DNA of 64,000 nucleotides from an uncultured Bacteroidales bacterium (GTDB lineage Bacteria; Bacteroidota; Bacteroidia; Bacteroidales; Muribaculaceae), in NCBI GenBank assembly GCA_902782465.1, contig CACZNH010000010.1:1-64000 (forward strand), read 5' to 3'. The position numbers and the translations under genes are program-made. Shown here one piece after another: positions 1 through 6,967 of the stretch. The notes beneath the pieces are model-generated. The model saw nothing but the letters and a program-made list of their open reading frames with translations. It made no database searches and was not told the DNA's origin. Positions within the stretch are counted from its first letter, which is position 1, and the number at the start of each line of letters is the position of its first letter.

Positions 1-243
1 GAAGTCGGTCTCACACTTGAGGGCGATGATAGCAGCAAACTTGCCGTCGGTCTTACCGATAGCGATACCCTGAGCTGCCTGACGGTCTTCACGCTTGGCG
101 GCGATGGCCTGACCGCGCTTGCGAATCAGCTCCATGGCCTTGGTGATGTCGTTGTCGCTCTCGATGAGCGCCTTCTTGCAGTCGCTCAAGCCTGCGCCAG
201 TCATGTCGCGCAGTTTCTTGATGTCATTGATGGTTACAGCCAT
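1..243 (-). CDS. tsf: Elongation factor Ts (N-terminal part, cut by window edge)
   Basis: EF-Ts is the cytoplasmic nucleotide-exchange factor that recycles EF-Tu-GDP during translation. The 81 residues visible start MAVTINDIKKLRDMTGAG and continue with the LSDCKKAL segment, which is the conserved N-terminal UBA-like helical domain. The TDF of the conserved CETDF motif lies at the window edge. The ATG is at 241-243. The gene follows rpsB on the same strand by 55 bp, the usual rpsB-tsf order. The C-terminal dimerisation domains lie outside the window. Confidence 0.95.
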   Translation of the reverse strand, partial: MAVTINDIKKLRDMTGAGLSDCKKALIESDNDITKAMELIRKRGQAIAAKREDRQAAQGIAIGKTDGKFAAIIALKCETDF

Positions 244-298
244 AATTCTGTTTTTAAAACTAATTGGTTAGTTGTTATTGTTGGGAATTATTCCTCGA

Positions 299-1132
299 TT
301 ACTCCTCGGTCTTGGGAGCTTCCTCAGCCTTGGGAGCCTCCTCGGTAGCGGCAACGGCGCGGCGAACGCGCTGGCGGCGGGGCTTGGGAGCCTCTTTTAC
401 CTCCTCGGCGTCACCCTCGGCGTCCTTGTTGTCGATCTGCTCAACCTTGCGCTCCTCGAGACCTTCCTTGATAGCCTCGCAAACGGTGGCCAGGATGATG
501 TCGATTGACTTGCTGGCGTCGTCGTTGGCGGGAATTACGAAGTCAACGTTGTTGGGGTCGCTGTTGGTATCAACGATACCGAACACGGGGATACCCAGAC
601 GGTTAGCCTCGGCAACAGCGATGTGCTCCTTGAGCACGTCAACCACGAACAGGGCGCTGGGAAGACGGTTCAGGTTCTTGATGGAACCCAGGTTCTTCTC
701 CAACTTTGCGCGCTGGCGGCTGAGCTGCAGCTTCTCGCGCTTAGACATATTGGCCATAGTGCCGTCGGTCTCCATCTTGTCGATGGTGTCCATCTTCTTC
801 ACAGCCTTGCGGATGGTGGTGAAGTTGGTCAGCATACCGCCGGGCCAACGCTCGATCACGTAGGGCATATCAACGCTCATGGCACGCTCGCGGGTCACGT
901 CCTTGGCCTGCTTCTTGGTAGCAACAAACAGGATGCGCTTGCCGCTCTTGGCGATGTTCTTCAGCGCGTTTGCTGCCTCTTCCAGCTTAGCGCTGGTCTT
1001 GTATAAGTCGATGATGTGGATACCGTTACGCTCCATGAAGATGTAGGGCGCCATAGCGGGGTTCCATTTGCGTTTCAGGTGACCAAAGTGGCAAGTAGCC
1101 TCCAGCAGTTGGTCAAAATTAGGTGTCTGCAT
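299..1132 (-). CDS. rpsB: 30S ribosomal protein S2
   Basis: S2 is a late-assembling protein of the small ribosomal subunit, bound near S1. The 277-residue product shows the family core: the start MQTPNFDQLLEATCHFGH, the RWNPAM-like KRKWNPAMAPYI, FVATKKQAKD, the RWPGGMLTNF segment, and the FVVDVLKEHIAVAEANRLGIP motif spread around residues 165-185. Beyond residue 230 there is a low-complexity acidic/basic tail rich in E, A and K, longer than in E. coli S2 (241 aa) but common in Bacteroidetes. It sits between rpsI and tsf, with an inverted repeat in its leader that may be regulatory. Confidence 0.97.
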   Translation of the reverse strand: MQTPNFDQLLEATCHFGHLKRKWNPAMAPYIFMERNGIHIIDLYKTSAKLEEAANALKNIAKSGKRILFVATKKQAKDVTRERAMSVDMPYVIERWPGGMLTNFTTIRKAVKKMDTIDKMETDGTMANMSKREKLQLSRQRAKLEKNLGSIKNLNRLPSALFVVDVLKEHIAVAEANRLGIPVFGIVDTNSDPNNVDFVIPANDDASKSIDIILATVCEAIKEGLEERKVEQIDNKDAEGDAEEVKEAPKPRRQRVRRAVAATEEAPKAEEAPKTEE

Positions 1133-1176
1133 TGTTTTGTTTGTTTTTTTTAAAAATGTTTACGTTCGACTAAATC

Positions 1177-1222
1177 AATCGCATAGTAGCCACCGCAGTT
1201 CCCAGTGTGAGTCTATGCGATT
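1177..1222 (-). promoter_or_regulatory. Hairpin in the rpsB 5' leader
   Basis: A perfect 10-bp inverted repeat (AATCGCATAG at 1177-1186, CTATGCGATT at 1213-1222) encloses a 26-base loop, 45 bp upstream of the rpsB start. No T-run follows in the rpsB direction, so it is not an obvious terminator. Autoregulatory leaders are known for rpsB in other phyla; a role here as an S2-binding leader is inference. Confidence 0.4.
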
Positions 1223-1299
1223 TGGATACTAAACTCTTCAATAAACCAGCCCCAGCACGTGAGGCGATGTCTATTATATAATGTAGAGCAAGCATCAGT

Positions 1300-1324
1300 C
1301 CACGACAGGCGCGGACCGTCGTCA
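1300..1324. repeat. Short REP-like remnant between rpsI and rpsB
   Basis: The 14-mer CACGACAGGCGCGG at 1301-1314 is identical to the inner part of the 96-bp repeats at 3492-3587 and 4576-4671. It is followed by GTCGT at 1318-1322, which pairs with ACGAC at 1302-1306. The outer arms of the large repeat are absent. It lies just downstream of the rpsI stop codon. Confidence 0.45.
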
Positions 1325-1332
1325 TGCGGCGA

Positions 1333-1719
1333 TTAGCGCTTGCTGAACTGGAATCTCTTGCGAGCCTTGGGCTGACCGGGTTTCTTGCGCTCTACGGCAC
1401 GCGGGTCGCGGGTCATGAAGCCCTCCTTGCGCAATGCGCTCTTGTCCTCGGGGTTGATCTTCACCAGGGCGCGGGCAATAGCCAGGCGCAGAGCCTCGGC
1501 CTGTCCCTTGTAACCGCCACCGTCAAGATTCACCTTGATGTCATACTTCTCAGCTACACCCAGCGTGTTAAGCGGCTGCTTAACGATGTACTGCATGATA
1601 GGGTTGGGGAAGTAGTCGGTCAACTGACGCTTGTTCACGATAATCTCGCCATTACCTTCTTTCACATATACGCGTGCAACTGCGGCTTTACGGCGACCTA
1701 CTGCATTAATCTGTTCCAT
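1333..1719 (-). CDS. rpsI: 30S ribosomal protein S9
   Basis: S9 is a small-subunit protein whose C-terminal tail reaches the P-site tRNA. The 128-residue protein has the expected start (MEQINAVGRRKAAVARV), the NLDGGGYKGQAEALRLAIARAL region around residues 65-85, and the basic end RKRFQFSKR, whose terminal KR is characteristic. It follows rplM after 5 bp, the nearly universal L13-S9 gene pair. Confidence 0.98.
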   Translation of the reverse strand: MEQINAVGRRKAAVARVYVKEGNGEIIVNKRQLTDYFPNPIMQYIVKQPLNTLGVAEKYDIKVNLDGGGYKGQAEALRLAIARALVKINPEDKSALRKEGFMTRDPRAVERKKPGQPKARKRFQFSKR

Positions 1720-1724
1720 GCTTC

Positions 1725-2207
1725 TTACTTGAGTTTGTTAATGTCAATAACTTTGGGTTGCTGAGCCTCGTGGGGATGCTCGGGACCGTTGTAAACGTGA
1801 ACGTTCTTCAACAGCTGGGCACCCAGGCGGTTCTTGGGCAGCATGCCCTTAATCACCTGCATGTACAGGGGGTGCATACCCTTGCGGAGGTCCTTCTTCT
1901 TCTCACTCTTGGCTTGCAACTGAGCAGGGGTCGAGAAACGCTGACCACCGGGATAGCCGGTGTAGCGTACATACTGATGCTCGGTCCACTTCTTGCCGGT
2001 CATCTTGCACTTGTCGGCGTTGATGATGATTACATTGTCGCCACAGTCAACGTGGGGAGTGTAATTGGGTTTGTACTTGCCACGCAGCAACTTAGCCACC
2101 TTGGAGCACAAACGGCCCAGGATCTGGTCGGTAGCATCAACTACCACCCATTCCTTCTGAACGGTTTCGGCATTAGCCGAAATGGTCTTGTAACTTAAAG
2201 TATCCAC
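1725..2207 (-). CDS. rplM: 50S ribosomal protein L13
   Basis: L13 is an early-assembly protein of the large subunit. The 160-residue product starts MDTLSYKTISANAETVQKEW and carries the family landmarks WVVVDATDQILGRL, the YTPHVDCGDNVIIINADK region near residues 50-65, and GMLPKNRLG near residue 125. It is the first gene of the operon that continues into rpsI, rpsB and tsf. It is preceded by a near-perfect Bacteroidetes promoter at 2321-2352. Confidence 0.98.
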   Translation of the reverse strand: MDTLSYKTISANAETVQKEWVVVDATDQILGRLCSKVAKLLRGKYKPNYTPHVDCGDNVIIINADKCKMTGKKWTEHQYVRYTGYPGGQRFSTPAQLQAKSEKKKDLRKGMHPLYMQVIKGMLPKNRLGAQLLKNVHVYNGPEHPHEAQQPKVIDINKLK

Positions 2208-2254
2208 TTTTTAAAATCCTAATTAATAGTTAGTTAATTGCCCAAGCAACACCC

Positions 2255-2276
2255 TGTGGAACGGCCAAATTCCACA
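2255..2276 (-). promoter_or_regulatory. Hairpin in the rplM leader
   Basis: TGTGGAA (2255-2261) and TTCCACA (2270-2276) form a perfect 7-bp stem with an 8-base loop, in the stretch between the promoter at about 2320 and the rplM start at 2207. It could be a site for autoregulation of the L13-S9 operon; that role is inference. Confidence 0.35.
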
Positions 2277-2320
2277 CGGCATTGCCCTAATGGGCTCTTA
2301 CTTTGGTAATAATCGGCGCG

Positions 2321-2352
2321 CAAAGGTACTGCTTTTCATTTTTCTGACCAAA
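2321..2352 (-). promoter_or_regulatory. Promoter of the rplM operon
   Basis: On the minus strand a -33 TTTG (2352-2349) is separated by 20 bases from a -7 TACCTTTG (2328-2321). This matches the Bacteroidetes sigma consensus TTTG-N19-21-TAnnTTTG exactly. Transcription would start near 2315, giving a leader of about 105 bases. Confidence 0.8.
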
Positions 2353-2496
2353 ACTTTTCCCCCTTTTACCCTATCAACCGAGCAAAAAACGTCTTGATTT
2401 CACTTCTTTTAAGATTAATTAACGGTTTGTTCTCATCATTTCCCCCGCATTTCATCCTCAATCGCCCTTTTCAGCTCCTTTTTTTATGCCAATCAC

Positions 2497-3453
2497 ATGT
2501 CGGTTACACTGTCCCCCGATATGGTGTGGTTGCTCATCAGTCAGGGTTTCGCCCGCTATGTTGACTCTCATGCCGAGGAACTCCGCTCCCTGTTCGTCGA
2601 CCATGACGGTAAAGAGAAACTTACTGTGAAAGGAACGGACAATTTTTTTGAGGATACAGATTGGCCTAAATTGATTGGTATTTTTGCGTCACTAATAGAG
2701 AAGAATACCAAAGGCGACATCGCTCAAGTCATCATTGCCGATTTCTCTACAACGGGTGCCGTTGAACGTGTGGCATCGCAGATAACACTGATGAAGAGCA
2801 TGGAACACTATTTTGGATATGAATTTGTGACAACATGCGGTATTCCCTCGATTACCTTAAAGGGCACTCCCGAGGACTGGCAGCGTGTGCTCGAAAAGGC
2901 AAAGAAACTCAGCCAGTATGGTCTGGATAGATGGGTCAAGGAATTGGAGCCCATATTGACTGAGTTTGTCCATGCGGCACAGGGACATCCCAATCAGCGG
3001 TTTTGGCAATGCATTGTCAAGAAAATACGAGAAGATGAACTGAGGGCTGCTGGTGAAGGGTGTGGCGATGAAACGGAGCCAACTATACTTGATGGATGGT
3101 TCTTGAAACTCTACCCGAATTGGGATGGGAAAACGTACGAATTTGTAGCATTTGGAACGTCATCGATGGAATCTGAAATTTTGCGCGTTGAGTTCAACTA
3201 TAAAAATCTATTGGGTCAAAATGACCCTATGGAACTATGGGCAGGATTCATTGCAACCGAAGTGGATACCGCTGCCAACATGCTGACTCCCAAAATCGGA
3301 TGGATGGTAGTTAATCATGAAAATATGGCTCTTTATATCATAAAGAAGCATTGGCCCAAATACCTGTGCCTCACGGTTTTGGTTATTTCAATCTTGGGCT
3401 TGATAGTGTGGATAGTAAGGAAACTAATCAAATCCCGCAGGAAATCAAAGTAA
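2497..3453 (+). CDS. DUF4419-family protein, apparently missing its N-terminus
   Basis: The product (318 aa) shows the DUF4419 landmarks LSPDMVWLLISQGFARYVD at its very start and a late segment ending in KIGWMVV near residue 275. The reading frame stays open back to a stop at 2416-2418. The residues it would encode just upstream (FFYANH before the first Met) resemble the family sequence that normally precedes LSPD, but no start codon is present there. The gene therefore looks shortened at its 5' end. A single transmembrane helix lies near the C-terminus (about residues 288-310, YLCLTVLVISILGLIVWIV), followed by a basic tail. Function is unknown, and it may be decaying. Confidence 0.6.
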   Translation: MSVTLSPDMVWLLISQGFARYVDSHAEELRSLFVDHDGKEKLTVKGTDNFFEDTDWPKLIGIFASLIEKNTKGDIAQVIIADFSTTGAVERVASQITLMKSMEHYFGYEFVTTCGIPSITLKGTPEDWQRVLEKAKKLSQYGLDRWVKELEPILTEFVHAAQGHPNQRFWQCIVKKIREDELRAAGEGCGDETEPTILDGWFLKLYPNWDGKTYEFVAFGTSSMESEILRVEFNYKNLLGQNDPMELWAGFIATEVDTAANMLTPKIGWMVVNHENMALYIIKKHWPKYLCLTVLVISILGLIVWIVRKLIKSRRKSK

Positions 3454-3491
3454 AGCATTGCAAGGATAGGTAAGGTTTTTCTCTCTCTTTA

Positions 3492-3587
3492 ACCGGGGCA
3501 GAGCCCCGGCCCACGGAACACGACAGGCGCGGGCGCCTTGCGTGGCAAGGTGCGATCGTCGTGTCGCGTGGGCCAGGGCTCTGCCCT
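3492..3587. repeat. REP-type palindromic repeat, left copy
   Basis: This 96-bp element is an imperfect nested palindrome. Outer arms GGGCAGAGCCC and GGGCTCTGCCC enclose GGCCCACG/CGTGGGCC, then CACGAC/GTCGTG, then CCTTGC-gtg-GCAAGG. It matches the copy at 4576-4671 at 92 of 96 positions, in the same orientation. The two copies bracket the transposase gene. Confidence 0.85.
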
Positions 3588-3598
3588 TGTGATTGCGG

Positions 3599-4558
3599 TC
3601 ACATCGTGCTGATGAGGGCGGCGAGGTCGTTGAGGCGGTTGCACTGGTCACGGGTGATGGTGTGGCGGTCACTGTGGTATGGCCATGGGGCGACGAGCAG
3701 CACCTGGCCGCTGGCACAGGCGTCGAACATTTCCCCACCGGGTTTCCACATCGGGGAGAAGCCGTTTTCGAGCAGTTGGATAAAGGGAAAGCCTGCCTCC
3801 TGAATCATGTCCATGATGTCTTTCTCGCCCTGGCTGATGCGGGGAGATACCAGCACGGCACCACGTTGCGCCATCATCAGGAATCGTGTCATCGTGCGCT
3901 CTTTCTCTTCTTGGGTCATGTCACGATGGCACTTCACGGGCACCTTGTTGGGGCTGTCGAGCAGGAAGCGGTTGCCCATGACGGTAACGGTGTGGTCACC
4001 GACCTTGACCTCTTGTTGAACTTGGAAAAACTCTGGATGGTTGCGCTTGGTCCACAGGCGGCGAGGGTTGTCTTCCAGGTACTTGAACATGGCATTGAGT
4101 TGTCCCTTGCCTTGCAGGATGCGGTCGTTATAGCCCTCTTCCCATAGGGGTGACAACGACAGTTCCCGAGCGACACGGTTGCAGCCGACCTTGAAGCCGT
4201 TAAGCACATGGCCCAAGTGGCGCGGCAATCGGTCAGTCACTTGGATGATGCCGTGCAGGTGGTCGGGCATGAGCTGAAGAGAAAGCAGCCGCAGCTGGGG
4301 ATAGTATCGGGGCATCTCGCGCCAGCACTGAGCGATGCGCTCACCCAGGGGAGAAGGGTTGAACCATGGCTGCGCGTGGCTGTCGTCGGGACCGCAGACG
4401 GTGCCGAGCAAGGGACGGCGCCCTTTGATGGCGAGCGTGATCATGTAGATGCAGGGCGACTGGTAGTCGTGATGGTCATGCCGCCGCTTCATGGACTGGT
4501 GCCGGCTCAACTCGGGATGTGCAGCCATCCAGCGCCGCTTGTTCTCGCTCAATGCCAT
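3599..4558 (-). CDS. REP-associated tyrosine transposase (RAYT, Y1 family) with extra C-terminal domain
   Basis: RAYTs are single-strand nucleases of the IS200/IS605 Y1 superfamily that act on REP palindromes. The 319-residue protein has the family metal-binding HUH motif in QLMPDHLHGIIQ (His100 and His102) and the YLEDNPRRLW segment at about residues 160-169, typical of RAYTs. Y143 in EGYNDRIL or Y160 may be the nucleophile; I cannot decide which. Residues from about 185 to 319 are beyond the usual Y1 domain. They read like an alpha/beta nucleotide-binding fold, with GAVLVSPRISQGEKD and GQVLLVAPW resembling strand-loop segments of DprA-like proteins; this is a tentative resemblance. The gene is flanked on both sides by 96-bp palindromic repeats. 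Confidence 0.85.
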   Translation of the reverse strand: MALSENKRRWMAAHPELSRHQSMKRRHDHHDYQSPCIYMITLAIKGRRPLLGTVCGPDDSHAQPWFNPSPLGERIAQCWREMPRYYPQLRLLSLQLMPDHLHGIIQVTDRLPRHLGHVLNGFKVGCNRVARELSLSPLWEEGYNDRILQGKGQLNAMFKYLEDNPRRLWTKRNHPEFFQVQQEVKVGDHTVTVMGNRFLLDSPNKVPVKCHRDMTQEEKERTMTRFLMMAQRGAVLVSPRISQGEKDIMDMIQEAGFPFIQLLENGFSPMWKPGGEMFDACASGQVLLVAPWPYHSDRHTITRDQCNRLNDLAALISTM

Positions 4559-4575
4559 TCTTCTTATCCTTTTTT

Positions 4576-4671
4576 ACCGGGGCAGAGCCCCGGCCCACGG
4601 GACACGACAGGCGCGGGTGCCTTGCGTGGCAAGGTGCGGTCGTCGTGTCGCGTGGGCTAGGGCTCTGCCCT
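4576..4671. repeat. REP-type palindromic repeat, right copy
   Basis: Second copy of the 96-bp nested palindrome, 18 bp upstream of the transposase start and 10 bp downstream of the acyl-CoA synthetase stop. It differs from the left copy at only four positions, all transitions. Its position suggests it may also act as a transcription boundary between the two genes. Confidence 0.85.
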
Positions 4672-4681
4672 GGTGGTGATA

Positions 4682-6742
4682 TTACTTCTCGATGCGGATG
4701 CGGGCGTCGACGGCGGTGACGTGGTCGGGGCCTGCCAGCAGCGGGTTGATGTCCATCTCCTTGATTTCGGGAGCGTTGTGCAGCATGGTCGAGAGGCGCA
4801 TGATGATCTTCACGTAGGTGGCCTCGTCAAGACCTTGCTTGCCGCGGGTGCCCTGGATAATCTTGTAACCCTTCAGGGAGCGAACCATGCGCTCGGCCTC
4901 GGGCTGTGACAGGGGAGCCAGACCGAACTGCACGTCCTTGAGCACCTCGACGAAGATACCGCCCAAGCCGCACAGCACATTGTGGCCGAAGGTGGGTTCG
5001 AACTTGGCGCCGATAAACAACTCGGTGCCGCTAATCATCTTCTGAATCATCACGGCGGTGGCGTCGGGAATCTGCATCATGCGGTCAAACTCAGCCATGA
5101 GCTGTGCGTCGTCCTTGACGTTGAGCGTCACACCGCCCACGTCGCTCTTGTGCACGGGACCAACGACCTTGACCACGATGGGATAACCCATCTCACGGGC
5201 TGCGGCAACGAGTTCGTCGCGGTTGGCCGACACCTTCTCAGGCACAACGGGGATAGCAGCAGCCTGCAGCAGGGCGCGCACCTGATCGGGAGCGATGTAG
5301 CCGTCCTCCTTGATGCCGTCGATGATGTTGCGCACGGCCTTGACATCCACCTCGGGGCAGAGGTTGTCCACGGGAGCGGGCTTGGGCGTGTCAGCAACAC
5401 GGATGAGCGCCTCGGCGAGCGCTACCTCATCGGCAAAGTTCACATGACCCTTGTCAATGAACTCCTTCACCTCGCGGCCAGCGATGTTGAGACACGGCAG
5501 CACGGGGTAGATGGGTTTCTTGCAGGTGAGCATCTTCTCGTGCAGCACGTTATAGGCATCATCGCAGGGCACCAGGCCAGGGGTACCGAAGATGACCACG
5601 ATGGCGTCCACGTTGTCGTAACGCTTCTCGCAGTAGTCGATGCAGATGCCCAGGTGCTCGGGGGTACCCGTTGCCAGGAAGTCAATGGGGTTAGCAACCG
5701 ACGAACCGGGATAGAGCTGTTCCTTGAGTTCCTCGCCAATCTTGGGGTCGAGCAGGGGCACGTTCATGCCGCCCTTGGACAGGGCATCGGTCAGCATCAC
5801 ACCAGGGCCACCGGCATGGGTGACGATGGCGACATTCTTGCCGGTCATCTCGGGCAGGGTGAGCACGCAGCCGATGGTGGTGAGCTGGTCACGGGAGTAG
5901 CAGCGCACGATGCCGGCTTTGCGGAACAAGGCGTCAACGGCGGTGTCGCTCGATGCGATGGCGCCGGTGTGGCTCGATGCGGCACGGCTACCGCTCTCGC
6001 TGGAACCCGACTTGATGGCGGCGATGCGGCAACCCTTGCTGATGAGCGAGCGTGCATGCTTCAACATGCGCTCGGGGTGGGAAATGTTCTCGATATAGAG
6101 CAGCTTGACCTTGGAGTCACGCTCGGGGTCAAAGTTCTCGTCCATATACTGGAGTACGTCCTCGATACCAATCTGCTTGCCGTTGCCAATCGACCAAACG
6201 CTGTTGAACTGCAGACCCTTGCTCACGCCCGAGTCAATGATGAACACGGCGGTAGCACCCGAGCCGCTGATGAAGTCGGCGCCCTTGGGGCTGAGTGCGG
6301 GGATGGGACGCGTGAACACGCTGTGGTGGCTGGTGGTCAGCAGGCCGATGCAGTTGGGGCCGATGAGCGCGGCGCCATACTTCTCGCAGGTGTCCAGGAT
6401 GTGCTGCTCCAGCAGGGCACCCTCATGGGTCTCCTCGCCAAAGCCGGCACTGATAATGATGAACGCACGCACGCCCTTGTGCTCGCACAGGTAGTCAACA
6501 TATTCGGGACAATACTTGGCTGCCACAACCATGATGGCCAGGTCGGCATTGGGCAGGTCCTTCATGTCGTGATGGGCCTTGATGCCCTGCACCTCATCCT
6601 CCTTGGGATTGAGAACATAGAGGTCACCCTTGTAACCGCCCTGCTTGAGGTTGCGCACGATGGCGCCACCGGGCTTACTCTCGTTGTTGCTGCCGCCAAT
6701 GACGACAATACTCTTGGGATTCAGTAATTGCTGGTTAATCAT
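4682..6742 (-). CDS. Acyl-CoA synthetase (ADP-forming), fused alpha and beta subunits
   Basis: This enzyme family converts acyl-CoA, ADP and phosphate to free acid, CoA and ATP, a cytoplasmic substrate-level phosphorylation. The 686 residues show a CoA-binding Rossmann domain at the start (SIVVIGGSNNESKPGG), succinyl-CoA ligase-like domains in the middle, and a phosphohistidine loop SSHTGAIASSD near residue 260. The C-terminal ATP-grasp domain has YPIVVKVVGPVHKSDVGGV near residue 530. It is divergent from the iorA-iorB-aminotransferase operon 225 bp away, which would supply its acyl-CoA substrates (arylacetyl-CoA or other acyl-CoA). Substrate specificity cannot be read from the sequence. Confidence 0.9.
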   Translation of the reverse strand: MINQQLLNPKSIVVIGGSNNESKPGGAIVRNLKQGGYKGDLYVLNPKEDEVQGIKAHHDMKDLPNADLAIMVVAAKYCPEYVDYLCEHKGVRAFIIISAGFGEETHEGALLEQHILDTCEKYGAALIGPNCIGLLTTSHHSVFTRPIPALSPKGADFISGSGATAVFIIDSGVSKGLQFNSVWSIGNGKQIGIEDVLQYMDENFDPERDSKVKLLYIENISHPERMLKHARSLISKGCRIAAIKSGSSESGSRAASSHTGAIASSDTAVDALFRKAGIVRCYSRDQLTTIGCVLTLPEMTGKNVAIVTHAGGPGVMLTDALSKGGMNVPLLDPKIGEELKEQLYPGSSVANPIDFLATGTPEHLGICIDYCEKRYDNVDAIVVIFGTPGLVPCDDAYNVLHEKMLTCKKPIYPVLPCLNIAGREVKEFIDKGHVNFADEVALAEALIRVADTPKPAPVDNLCPEVDVKAVRNIIDGIKEDGYIAPDQVRALLQAAAIPVVPEKVSANRDELVAAAREMGYPIVVKVVGPVHKSDVGGVTLNVKDDAQLMAEFDRMMQIPDATAVMIQKMISGTELFIGAKFEPTFGHNVLCGLGGIFVEVLKDVQFGLAPLSQPEAERMVRSLKGYKIIQGTRGKQGLDEATYVKIIMRLSTMLHNAPEIKEMDINPLLAGPDHVTAVDARIRIEK

Positions 6743-6805
6743 TTGTTATTTAGTCTTTAGTAGTTGGTTTTTAGTCTCTAGTTAACGGTTTCTCAAATTC
6801 GGGTG

Positions 6806-6813
6806 CAAAGGTA
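6806..6813 (-). promoter_or_regulatory. -7 element for the acyl-CoA synthetase gene
   Basis: TACCTTTG followed by C on the minus strand, 63 bp upstream of the start codon, matches the Bacteroidetes -7 consensus. No TTTG is seen at the expected -33 position. Between this and the start there is a single arm of a TTTAGT-type heptamer repeat (about 6745-6780). Confidence 0.5.
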
Positions 6814-6873
6814 CAAAGAATTCTTGAGTTTGTCACCTTTTCTTGATTGTATTGGTCAAAAATGCTTAAAAAA

Positions 6874-6905
6874 TTTGTTAGGTGGATTTATTATGTGTAA
6901 CTTTG
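6874..6905 (+). promoter_or_regulatory. Promoter of the iorA operon
   Basis: TTTG (6874-6877), 20 bases, then TAACTTTG (6898-6905): a complete match to the Bacteroidetes promoter consensus. It leaves a leader of about 55 bases before iorA. Confidence 0.75.
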
Positions 6906-6967
6906 TGACTTCAAAGACACTTCTAATACATTTAAGAGACAGATAATACTAGTTAAACCTTATAATA

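Noticed and set aside
4982..6727. 581-residue open frame on the plus strand opposite the acyl-CoA synthetase
   Set aside because: It has a His/Gly/Val-rich composition without any domain, and mirrors the codon bias of the real gene; an antisense shadow.
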